64,000 nucleotides of DNA. Origin: Serratia oryzae. Lineage in GTDB: Bacteria > Pseudomonadota > Gammaproteobacteria > Enterobacterales > Enterobacteriaceae. The notes under the pieces are model-generated. The model was not told the origin of the DNA, did no database searches, and worked only from the letters and a program-made list of their open reading frames with translations. Below, in pieces: positions 56,852 to 64,000 of the stretch (within the stretch, counting starts at the first letter, position 1; each line of letters begins with the position of its first letter). A program made the translations under genes and the position numbers. The stretch lies in assembly GCF_001976145.1 (NCBI RefSeq), contig NZ_MOXD01000002.1, positions 527,824-591,823 on the forward strand, in the 5' to 3' direction.

Positions 56852-56938
56852 CCCTCTCCCTTGGGGAGGGCTAGGGTGAGGGGATGAACACCGCACTACA
56901 AGCCCCTCACCCCGGCCCTCTCCCACGGGGAGAGGGGG
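56852..56938. repeat. REP-like palindromic pair
   Basis: CCCTCTCCCTTGGGGAGGG with TAGGGTGAGGGG, a 19-bp spacer, then CCCCTCACCCCGG with CCCTCTCCCACGGGGAGAGGG. It follows the mrp stop. A sequence TTTAACTGACAAGG lies about 50 bp later, resembling the tail of the ybiT and folE copies. The remainder of the gap to udk shows no gene. Confidence 0.82.
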
Positions 56939-57221
56939 CGACTCCTTTAGCAATTGCACACGATTATGCAGTTTTGCGTTTAACTGACAAGGATTAAGCA
57001 CCAGGCCGGGTTTTTTAATGGTGATGAGTGCTGGCTGCGGGTGTCGGTTCTTTGTGCAGAGCTGCGCGCACGAAAGGTTTATGCACGGGGGCGATCGTAA
57101 CGGCAATCCGTTCCAGTAACGGTATCTCAAGGGATAAACGCTGGCGCCGTGCCGGTTAACTCCCTATAATCATCGGCTTTCAGTTCCCCCTTTCCTCACT
57201 ATAAATCAGGTCTTTAATTTT

Positions 57222-57863
57222 ATGACTGACAAGCCGCATCAGTGCGTCATTATTGGTATTGCTGGCGCATCTGCCTCCGGAAAAAGCCTTATCGCCAGTA
57301 CCCTGTATCGTGAACTCCGCGATCAGGTGGGTGATGAACATATCGGTGTGATCCCGGAAGACAGTTACTATAAAGACCAGGCTCATTTGACCATGGAAGA
57401 ACGGGTTAAAACCAATTATGACCACCCGAACTCCATGGATCACGATCTGCTGTTCCAGCACCTGCAAATGCTGAAAGCCGGTCAGGCGATTGAACTGCCG
57501 CTGTATAGCTACACCGAACATACGCGCAAGAAAGAGACGGTGCTTCTGCAGCCGAAGAAAGTCATCATTTTGGAAGGTATCCTGTTGCTCACGGACATTC
57601 GCCTACGCCAGGCGATGAACTTTTCGATCTTTGTCGACACACCGTTAGATATTTGCCTGATGCGCCGTATGAAGCGCGACGTGAATGAGCGTGGCCGTTC
57701 GATGGATTCGGTGATGGCGCAATACCAGAAAACCGTACGCCCTATGTTCCTGCAGTTCATTGAGCCTTCCAAGCAGTATGCCGATATCATCGTGCCGCGC
57801 GGTGGCAAAAACCGTATTGCGATCGATATTCTGAAAGCCAAAATCAGCCAATTCTTTGAATAA
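57222..57863 (+). CDS. udk: Uridine/cytidine kinase Udk
   Basis: A 213-residue kinase with Walker [12 protein letters not shown] (residues 11-21), [10 protein letters not shown] and [17 protein letters not shown]. It phosphorylates uridine and cytidine in pyrimidine salvage. Followed by dcd and asmA as in E. coli. Confidence 0.97.
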   Translation: MTDKPHQCVIIGIAGASASGKSLIASTLYRELRDQVGDEHIGVIPEDSYYKDQAHLTMEERVKTNYDHPNSMDHDLLFQHLQMLKAGQAIELPLYSYTEHTRKKETVLLQPKKVIILEGILLLTDIRLRQAMNFSIFVDTPLDICLMRRMKRDVNERGRSMDSVMAQYQKTVRPMFLQFIEPSKQYADIIVPRGGKNRIAIDILKAKISQFFE

Positions 57864-57874
57864 CCCCCTTCAAG

Positions 57875-57902
57875 GGCTGGGAACCGTGTTTTTCCAGCCT
57901 TT
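57875..57902 (+). terminator. Possible terminator after udk
   Basis: GGCTGG and CCAGCC with a T-rich loop and a short TTT tail, 11 bp past the udk stop. Confidence 0.55.
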
Positions 57903-57994
57903 GGCGAACTATTTGCGCCCTGACATAGACCTACGGGCCGTTATGTGGCAATTTTTGTATGAATTTGTACGCCTTGATGGAATGGAGATAACGA

Positions 57995-58576
57995 ATGAGA
58001 CTGTGCGACCGCGATATAGAAGCCTGGCTGGATAGCGAAAAACTGGCTATTTCGCCTCGTCCGCCGATTGAGCGGATTAACGGGGCCACGGTGGACGTCC
58101 GCCTGGGCAATCAGTTTCGCGTGTTCCGTGGGCATACCGCCGCATTTATCGATCTCAGCGGGCCGAAAGATGAAGTAGGCGCTGCGCTTGATCGCGTAAT
58201 GAGCGACGAGATTGTGCTGCCAGAAGGAGAGGCATTCTTCCTGCACCCGGGTGAACTGGCGCTGGCGGTCACGCTGGAGTCGGTGACGCTGCCCAACGAT
58301 CTGGTGGGCTGGCTGGATGGCCGTTCTTCTCTGGCGCGTTTAGGCTTGATGGTACACGTCACTGCACATCGTATTGATCCCGGCTGGCGCGGCCGCATCG
58401 TATTGGAGTTCTATAATTCAGGTAAGCTGCCGTTGGCGTTACGCCCCGGTATGCTGATCGGTGCTTTGAGTTTTGAACTGCTGACCGGGCCCGCAGCGCG
58501 CCCCTATAACAGCCGCCAGGATGCGAAGTACAAAGATCAGCAAGGGGCAGTCGCCAGCCGTATCGATAAAGACTGA
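57995..58576 (+). CDS. dcd: dCTP deaminase Dcd
   Basis: A 193-residue enzyme turning dCTP into dUTP for thymidylate synthesis. [25 protein letters not shown] contains the catalytic Glu-side region and substrate loop (shown here as [11 protein letters not shown] and IDPGWRG). Same length as in E. coli. Confidence 0.97.
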   Translation: MRLCDRDIEAWLDSEKLAISPRPPIERINGATVDVRLGNQFRVFRGHTAAFIDLSGPKDEVGAALDRVMSDEIVLPEGEAFFLHPGELALAVTLESVTLPNDLVGWLDGRSSLARLGLMVHVTAHRIDPGWRGRIVLEFYNSGKLPLALRPGMLIGALSFELLTGPAARPYNSRQDAKYKDQQGAVASRIDKD

Positions 58577-58621
58577 CAGCGCTGGATGTTTGCCAGTAGC
58601 GCGCTGATAAATGAGGATGGC

Positions 58622-60463
58622 ATGAGAAGATTACTGACGGCTTTGGTGATTTTGCTGGTGGTGCTGGTGGCGGGTATGAGTGCTCTGGTGCTGCTGGTCA
58701 ATCCGAATGATTTCCGTGCCTATATGGTCAAGAAGGTTGAGCAGCGTAGTGGCTATCATCTGACGCTGGAAGGCGATTTGCGCTGGCACGTCTGGCCGCA
58801 GCTCAGTATTCTGGCCGGGCGTATGACGCTGACTGCCCCAGGGGCCAAGGCTCCGGTGATCAGCGCCGAGAATATGCGGCTTGATGTCAAACTTTTGCCA
58901 CTGATTTCTCATCAACTGTATGTCAAACAGGTGATGCTGAAAAATGCCGTTATCCGCCTGACCCCTGAGAGTGAAGAACAAGCCCTGCCAGGCGCACCGA
59001 TTGCGCCCGGTGGCAACCAGGCCGATGACGCCAGTGAATCCGCGTGGAAATTTGATATCGATAACCTGCGGGTGGTGGACAGCCTGTTGATTTGGCAGCG
59101 CGCCAACAACGAGCAAATTAACGTTCGCGATATTAATTTAACCCTGCAACAACACGGTTTGCATCAGGCACAGATGGAGCTCTCCAGCCGGGTGAACCGC
59201 GATCAGCGCGATCTGGCATTCACGCTGGCCGCCGATCTCGATCTGCAGCAGTACCCCCGCCAGGTTAGCGCCAAAGTCACACAGTTCAACTATCAGCTTG
59301 AAGGGGCAGATATTCCGGCAGCAGGGATCAACGGCGAAGGCAGCGTGCAGATGGTGTACCAACAGTCGCCGCGGCAAATTGTGCTCAGCCAACTGGCGCT
59401 GAGTGCCAACGATAACCAACTGGCCGGTGAGATCGGCGCGCAGTTTGGCCCGACGCCGAGCTATACCCTGAATCTCAGCTCAAACCATCTCAATCTGGAT
59501 GCGCTTTCGGGTTGGCAGAATAAAACCGCCGATGAAGCACAGGCAGCGCAGTCGATCACCTCTGCGCCGGTAATTGCTAACCAGGCAGAGGATCCGCAAC
59601 AGAATCTGCAGATACTGCGTGATTTTAACGCTCAATTGAGCCTGAAGGCCGAACAGGTGGTATACCGTGGGCTGATCATTAGCCAACTGCAGGCCCAGGC
59701 GGATAACCAGCAGGGCTTGCTGACGGTAAAAAGCCTGTCTGGCAACGTGGCTGGCGGTGATTTTGCTTTCCCTGGCTCGCTGGATGTTCGTGGCAATAAA
59801 CCGGTCATCAAGCTCCAGCCCAGGTTACAGCAGGTGGAACTCGGCGATGTGCTCAAGGCGTTCGGTATGCCATTGGTACTTACCGGTGCCTTCAGCATGC
59901 AGGGCGATTTGACGGGCGATCGCTTTACCGCCTCCTCTCTCGAACACCGTTGGCAAGGCACGGCTGAAATGGCGATGAAAAATGCCCAGCTGCACGGCTT
60001 GAACATTCAGCAGCTTATTCAGCAGGCGGTGGCCCGGAATGACAGCAGCGTGCGCGGGCAGGATAGTTATCAGCGTTATACCGAAGTACAACAGATCAGC
60101 ACTAAGGGGAGCCTGCGTAACGGCACGGTGACTCTCAGCGATCTGAAGGCGGATTCCGCATTGCTTAGCCTGACCGGCGGAGGAACGCTGGATATGCCAG
60201 GCAAGCAGTGTGATATGACGCTGAACGTGCTGGTGACCGGGGGCTGGCAGGGGGACAATGCCCTGATTGCACAGTTGCGGAGAACGCCGATTCCACTGCG
60301 GGTGTATGGGCCGTGGGAACAGCTTAACTACCAACTGCAGGTTGAGCAGCTTTTGCGTAATGCGCTGCAGGATCGCGCCAAAGAAGCCCTGAATAAATGG
60401 GCTGACAAGAATAAAAATTCGCATGAAGGGCAGGATCTGAAGAAGCTGCTCGATAAGCTATAG
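58622..60463 (+). CDS. asmA: AsmA outer-membrane assembly protein
   Basis: A 613-residue protein with one N-terminal membrane helix (residues 3-26) and a large periplasmic part. MRRLLTALVILLVVLVAG, LRWHVWPQLSILAGRMTLT and the C-terminal GGWQGDNALIAQL/PLRVYGPWEQLNYQLQV match E. coli AsmA. The family forms long grooves moving phospholipids between membranes. ATG 58622 with GAGG upstream is chosen. Confidence 0.95.
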   Translation: MRRLLTALVILLVVLVAGMSALVLLVNPNDFRAYMVKKVEQRSGYHLTLEGDLRWHVWPQLSILAGRMTLTAPGAKAPVISAENMRLDVKLLPLISHQLYVKQVMLKNAVIRLTPESEEQALPGAPIAPGGNQADDASESAWKFDIDNLRVVDSLLIWQRANNEQINVRDINLTLQQHGLHQAQMELSSRVNRDQRDLAFTLAADLDLQQYPRQVSAKVTQFNYQLEGADIPAAGINGEGSVQMVYQQSPRQIVLSQLALSANDNQLAGEIGAQFGPTPSYTLNLSSNHLNLDALSGWQNKTADEAQAAQSITSAPVIANQAEDPQQNLQILRDFNAQLSLKAEQVVYRGLIISQLQAQADNQQGLLTVKSLSGNVAGGDFAFPGSLDVRGNKPVIKLQPRLQQVELGDVLKAFGMPLVLTGAFSMQGDLTGDRFTASSLEHRWQGTAEMAMKNAQLHGLNIQQLIQQAVARNDSSVRGQDSYQRYTEVQQISTKGSLRNGTVTLSDLKADSALLSLTGGGTLDMPGKQCDMTLNVLVTGGWQGDNALIAQLRRTPIPLRVYGPWEQLNYQLQVEQLLRNALQDRAKEALNKWADKNKNSHEGQDLKKLLDKL

Positions 60464-60530
60464 CTGATGTGCCAGGCGTTTGCCTGGCCCGTGTGACGTG
60501 GTTAAGCACCCATGCATAAGGGCATGCTAA

Positions 60531-61925
60531 ATGAATATAGAACGTGTTGATCTCGTTGCGGTTACCCCACCAGCCACTTTTCCGCAGGTGGCACCGGTCA
60601 CGCTGACAAAAGAAACGATGGCCGAGCGCTTGGGCAAAGTTCTTGCCGGGATGAGGGCAGAACATTTTGATGCGTTGCTTATTTATGCTGATAAAGAGCA
60701 TGGTAGTAACTTCGAATACCTGACCGGTTTTGTCCCGCGCTTTGAAGAAGGGCTGCTGTTGCTGGCAGCCAATGGCAGCGCCACCGTGATTCTCGGTAAT
60801 GAAAATCTGAAAATGGCGCGGCATTCACGTTTGCCCGTTCAACTGCTCCACTGCCCCTACTTTTCTTTGCCGAATCAGCCGATGGATCATGAAAAACCGC
60901 TGCATGAACTTTTTAGCGCAGCAGGTTTGGGCAGCAAGCAGAAGGTCGGCCTGGTAGGGTGGAAAATGTTCACGGGCACCTTGGGGAATCAACAAACGCT
61001 CTTTGATCTGCCTTATTTTATTGTTGAATCCATCAAGCAGAGCCTTGCTCCAAGAGCAGAGCTGGTCAATGCCACCCATCTGTTTATTGGCGGAGCATAT
61101 GGTGCCAGAACCACGAATAATGCCAATGAAATCGCCCACTACGAGTACGGTGCTAACCTTTCTTCGAGCTGCATGATGGATGCCATGGATAGCGTTGCCG
61201 TTGGGCGCAAGGAGGCCGATCTCGGGCAGCGGCTCACCGCGCAAGGGCAATACAATACGGTGGTCACTATTGCCGCTACGGGGCAGCGGTTTGAAAACGC
61301 AAACTTTTACCCAACCCACAAAGTGATTCAGCGTGGGGATCCGCTGTCGTTGACCACTGCCTATAAAGGGGGGTTATCAAGCCGTAACGGGTTCGTGGTT
61401 GCCGATGAGAGTGAATTACCCGCTAACCAATCTGACTATCTGGCGAGAGTTGCCAAACCTTATTACCACGCGGTTGCAGTTTGGCTGGAAAGTATCCGTA
61501 TCGGCATGAAAGGCGGCGAGCTTTATGCGCTGATCGAGCAGGTATTACCCAAGAAAGAGTATGGCTGGCATTTGAACCCAGGGCACCTCGTTGCGGATGA
61601 AGAGTGGATGTCTTCGCCTATCTACCCGCTATCGGAAGAAAAGATCAGCAGCGGTATGATGCTCCAGATTGATATTATTCCGTCTATAGCCGGGTATACC
61701 GGCGTCAGTGCCGAAGAGTGCGTGGCGGTTGCCAGCGCTGAACTTCAGGCGAACATCAGGCAGGAGTACCCGCAGCTTTGGGCGCGGATCGCCAAACGGC
61801 GCGAATATATCCAGCAGGTGCTGAATATCCGCCTAAGTGACGATGTGATTCCCCTATCCAATACGGTGGCTTACCTTCGGCCCTTTTTCCTGGCCAAAGA
61901 TAAGGCATTAGCGATACGCAATTAA
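60531..61925 (+). CDS. M24 (Xaa-Pro peptidase/creatinase-like) protein lacking metal aspartates
   Basis: A 464-residue pita-bread-fold protein with an N-terminal creatinase-type domain (residues 1-180) and a C-terminal M24 domain. In active M24 enzymes the first two metal ligands are Asp in a ...DAG...GD... block. Here residues 269-290 read GDPLSLTTAYKGG and LSSRNGF, without both Asp. The GH (NPGHLV) and Glu (VSAEECVAV) positions remain. It may be a non-hydrolytic or metal-free member like creatinase. Followed by a DcuC-type carrier in the same direction. Confidence 0.8.
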   Translation: MNIERVDLVAVTPPATFPQVAPVTLTKETMAERLGKVLAGMRAEHFDALLIYADKEHGSNFEYLTGFVPRFEEGLLLLAANGSATVILGNENLKMARHSRLPVQLLHCPYFSLPNQPMDHEKPLHELFSAAGLGSKQKVGLVGWKMFTGTLGNQQTLFDLPYFIVESIKQSLAPRAELVNATHLFIGGAYGARTTNNANEIAHYEYGANLSSSCMMDAMDSVAVGRKEADLGQRLTAQGQYNTVVTIAATGQRFENANFYPTHKVIQRGDPLSLTTAYKGGLSSRNGFVVADESELPANQSDYLARVAKPYYHAVAVWLESIRIGMKGGELYALIEQVLPKKEYGWHLNPGHLVADEEWMSSPIYPLSEEKISSGMMLQIDIIPSIAGYTGVSAEECVAVASAELQANIRQEYPQLWARIAKRREYIQQVLNIRLSDDVIPLSNTVAYLRPFFLAKDKALAIRN

Positions 61926-61950
61926 GAAGACGGCTTGTCGGCTTAATATT

Positions 61951-61987
61951 GGTCAGTTAAGGCTAACCCTCTCCGCTGGGGTGAGGG
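61951..61987. repeat. Solo REP-like unit with inverted AACTGAC tail
   Basis: GGTCAGTTAAGGCTAACCCTCTCC is the reverse complement of the tail plus palindrome arm seen after folE; CTGGGGTGAGGGTTTT completes a hairpin. It may serve as terminator for the M24 gene. Confidence 0.7.
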
Positions 61988-62170
61988 TTTTACGTGGCAT
62001 CCAGATAGCCTGAATGACCTTTCCCGCCTGAAGTTTCATTATTTCCTGATAGTTTCCTCCCGTAACCTTGATGAGTGTCATAATATTCTGTACCGATCTT
62101 CGGCAGAGTGTGACGCTATTCTGTGGTGATGGCGTGTTTAGTAGAAACAAAATAATTAAATCGAGGGATT

Positions 62171-63526
62171 ATGTTAGAGCTTCTGATTGGTGCATTGGTA
62201 GCGGTGGGGGTCGGCCGTTACATAATCAAAGGTTACTCGGCCACTGGGGTGCTGATGGTTGGGGGCTTGCTGCTATTGACGATCAGCGCATTGATGGGCA
62301 AAAGCGTTTTGCCTGCCAGCGCCACGTCAACCGGCTGGCGGGCAACCGACATTGTCGAGTATGTGAAAATCCTGCTGATGAGCCGCGGTGGCGATCTCGG
62401 CATGATGATCATGATGCTGTGCGGTTTTGCCGCCTACATGACGCATATTGGCGCCAACGACGTGGTGGTGAAGCTGGCATCGCGCCCGCTGCAAATGATC
62501 AACTCCCCTTATCTGTTGATGATCGCCGCCTATTTTGTCGCCTGCCTGATGTCATTGGCGGTGTCTTCCGCCACCGGGCTGGGTGTGCTGTTGATGGCGA
62601 CGCTGTTCCCGCTGATGGTGAATGTGGGTATCAGCCGCGGTGCGGCGGCGGCGATCTGTGCTTCCCCAGCGGCGATCATCCTTTCACCAACCTCCGGTGA
62701 TGTGGTGCTGGCGGCCAAGGCGGCTGAAATGCCGCTGGTGGATTTTGCCTTCAAAACCACGTTGCCGATTTCGATTGCCGCCATTGTCTGCATGGCGATT
62801 GCCCATTTCTTCTGGCAGCGCTATCTCGATAAGAAAAACAATGAGCAGCATCATATTGTTGATGTGAGCGAAATCACCACCCATGCACCGGCTTTCTACG
62901 CTATTTTGCCGTTTACGCCGATCTTGGGGGTGCTGGTGTTTGACGGCAAATGGGGCCCTGAGCTGCATATTATTACCATATTGGTGATCTGCATGTTACT
63001 GACTGCGGTGATCGAGTTTATCCGCAGCTTCAATGCCAAAACCGTATTTGCTGGCCTGGAAGTGGCTTACCGTGGCATGGCGGACGCGTTTGCCAGCGTG
63101 GTGATGCTGTTGGTGGCGGCAGGGGTATTTGCGCAGGGGTTAAGCACCGTTGGGTTTATCAGCGGGTTGATCGGCCTGGCTCAGTCGTTTGGCACGGGTG
63201 GCATTATCATGATGCTGGTTCTGGTGGTGATCACCATGCTGGCTGCGATGACTACCGGTTCGGGTAATGCTCCTTTCTATGCGTTTGTCGAACTGATCCC
63301 TAAATTGGCTGCACAGATGGGGGTGAATCCGGCTTATCTGGTGATCCCGATGCTGCAGGCATCAAACCTCGGCCGAACAATGTCACCGGTTTCTGGTGTT
63401 GTGGTGGCGGTCGCCGGGATGGCGAAGATCTCACCGTTCGAGGTAGTGAAGCGGACTTCTGTGCCGGTTATTGTTGGGCTGATTGTGGTGGTGGTGGCGA
63501 CAGAGCTGCTGGTTCCGGTGCGCTGA
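62171..63526 (+). CDS. DcuC-family C4-dicarboxylate carrier
   Basis: A 451-residue polytopic protein close to E. coli DcuC in length and pattern (GGDLGMMIMMLCGFAAYMTHIGAND in part, SPAAIILSPTSGDVVLAAK, TTGSGNAPFYAFVELIPKLA, SNLGRTMSPVSGVVVAVAGM). DcuC exports succinate during anaerobic growth; paralogues serve other substrates. GAGGGA precedes the ATG. Pairing with the M24-like gene leaves the possibility of a peptide- or amide-related substrate. Its 3' 77 bp are duplicated downstream. Confidence 0.88.
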   Translation: MLELLIGALVAVGVGRYIIKGYSATGVLMVGGLLLLTISALMGKSVLPASATSTGWRATDIVEYVKILLMSRGGDLGMMIMMLCGFAAYMTHIGANDVVVKLASRPLQMINSPYLLMIAAYFVACLMSLAVSSATGLGVLLMATLFPLMVNVGISRGAAAAICASPAAIILSPTSGDVVLAAKAAEMPLVDFAFKTTLPISIAAIVCMAIAHFFWQRYLDKKNNEQHHIVDVSEITTHAPAFYAILPFTPILGVLVFDGKWGPELHIITILVICMLLTAVIEFIRSFNAKTVFAGLEVAYRGMADAFASVVMLLVAAGVFAQGLSTVGFISGLIGLAQSFGTGGIIMMLVLVVITMLAAMTTGSGNAPFYAFVELIPKLAAQMGVNPAYLVIPMLQASNLGRTMSPVSGVVVAVAGMAKISPFEVVKRTSVPVIVGLIVVVVATELLVPVR

Positions 63527-63595
63527 TCGGCAATGCTGGGCGGTTTTGCGCGGAGAGGGGGATATTGCTGCACCGAAGCCCCTCACCCCGGCCCT
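63450..63595. repeat. 146-bp direct repeat, copy 1
   Basis: It contains the last 77 bp of the DcuC-type gene, 50-odd bp of spacer and the left half of a REP-like palindrome. Copy 2 at 63732-63877 is identical base for base. Confidence 0.97.
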
Positions 63596-63613
63596 CTCCC
63601 CCAGGGAGAGGGG
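63579..63613. repeat. REP-like palindromic unit
   Basis: CCCCTCACCCCGG followed by CCCTCTCCCCCAGGGAGAGGG. Its left half is duplicated at the end of repeat copy 2; a second diverged unit (CCCTCCCCCTTGGGGAGAG) ends at 63733, at the start of copy 2. Confidence 0.8.
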
Positions 63614-63731
63614 GAATGCCAGCGAGTTGTCCCTTTTTGAACCGAGGGGAGCATAGCGCTAAGGTTGTTCATCCCGGATTGTTTGCCAGGTGGGGAAGGA
63701 GGCACCGCTCAGTTCCCTCCCCCTTGGGGAG

Positions 63732-63877
63732 AGCGGACTTCTGTGCCGGTTATTGTTGGGCTGATTGTGGTGGTGGTGGCGACAGAGCTGCTGGTTCCGG
63801 TGCGCTGATCGGCAATGCTGGGCGGTTTTGCGCGGAGAGGGGGATATTGCTGCACCGAAGCCCCTCACCCCGGCCCT
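63732..63877. repeat. 146-bp direct repeat, copy 2 (contains a dcuC 3' fragment)
   Basis: Identical to 63450-63595 at an offset of 282 bp. Both edges fall inside REP-like palindromes: GGGGAGAG at the left and CCCCGGCCCT at the right. The gene fragment has no start and is not expressed as a protein. Confidence 0.97.
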
Positions 63878-64000
63878 TGTATGTTTGTAGTTGATGTAAA
63901 AAGATAGGTTGTACCGTGTTCTTACCCGGCGTGGCAGCACGTACGCCCTCTGGGACACCAAGCCCGTGGGAGAGCTTATTGCGCCACGTCGGTTTCATGA
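63878..64000. other. Unassigned right edge of the window
   Basis: No gene is supported. A minus-strand frame beginning at 63998 reads out of the window's edge sequence through the repeat but has no recognised domain. Base composition shifts abruptly at 63878 from the GC-rich repeat to TGTATGTTTGTAG, marking a junction. Confidence 0.4.

Overview
The window reads as chromosome of an enterobacterium of the Serratia/Yersinia group, most likely a Serratia species. Housekeeping proteins (YbiT, MoeA/B, MglABC, MetG, Mrp, Udk, Dcd, AsmA, LacZ) are close to their Escherichia coli relatives. Intergenic spaces carry ERIC elements in the Yersinia/Serratia form, and a family of CTCTCCC...GGGAGAG palindromes is scattered throughout. 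No rRNA, tRNA, CRISPR, phage or transposase gene was seen. The species is inferred from general knowledge, not from a search.

Layout, left to right. 1-0.9 kb: AT-rich 3' end of an acyltransferase. 1-4.7 kb: a glutathione transferase, then an ArsR regulator divergent from a short P450-like gene and a small monooxygenase, then an HxlR regulator divergent from a tautomerase. 4.9-14.5 kb: ybiT, moeA-moeB, a DUF924 gene, iaaA, gsiA and gsiB. 14.5-22.9 kb: a complete pentose/pentitol locus (sugar ABC importer, xylulokinase-like kinase, polyol dehydrogenase, D-lyxose isomerase, LacI regulator). It lies exactly between gsiB and gsiC, so the usual gsiABCD operon is split. 23.1-24.9 kb: gsiC and gsiD. 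25.0-25.5 kb: a dinQ/agrB-like type I toxin-antitoxin locus. 25.5-31.7 kb: lacZ without lacI or lacY, then lysR-frmA-fghA for formaldehyde detoxification. 31.8-40.2 kb: an MFS gene, folE, yeiB and the galS-mglBAC galactose system with clear GalS and CRP sites. 40.5-45.1 kb: a dimethylargininase, an amino-acid importer without an ATPase gene, an Lrp-type regulator and an aspartoacylase-family hydrolase. 45.3-52.2 kb: a cysteine hydrolase, sanA, maeA, cdd, yohK, yohJ and a YdeE-like exporter. 52.5-53.5 kb: a DUF559 nuclease-like gene running into a six-unit tandem array of 105-106 bp. 53.5-60.5 kb: metG, mrp, udk, dcd and asmA. 60.5-64 kb: a degenerate M24 peptidase-like protein, a DcuC-type carrier and a perfect 146-bp duplication of the carrier's 3' end.

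How the parts work together. The inserted sugar locus forms a coherent route: uptake by a ribose-type ABC importer, conversion of D-lyxose (isomerase) or a pentitol (dehydrogenase) to xylulose, then phosphorylation to xylulose 5-phosphate. Two matching 18-bp operators and two CRP-like sites lie between its divergent arms. The most novel-looking item is the dinQ-like locus: a 24-27 residue hydrophobic peptide, a 33-nt leader target, and an opposite-strand sRNA gene with a near-consensus promoter and its own terminator. The second is the link between the DUF559 gene and the palindromic repeats, which resembles the arrangement of REP elements around their mobilising transposases.
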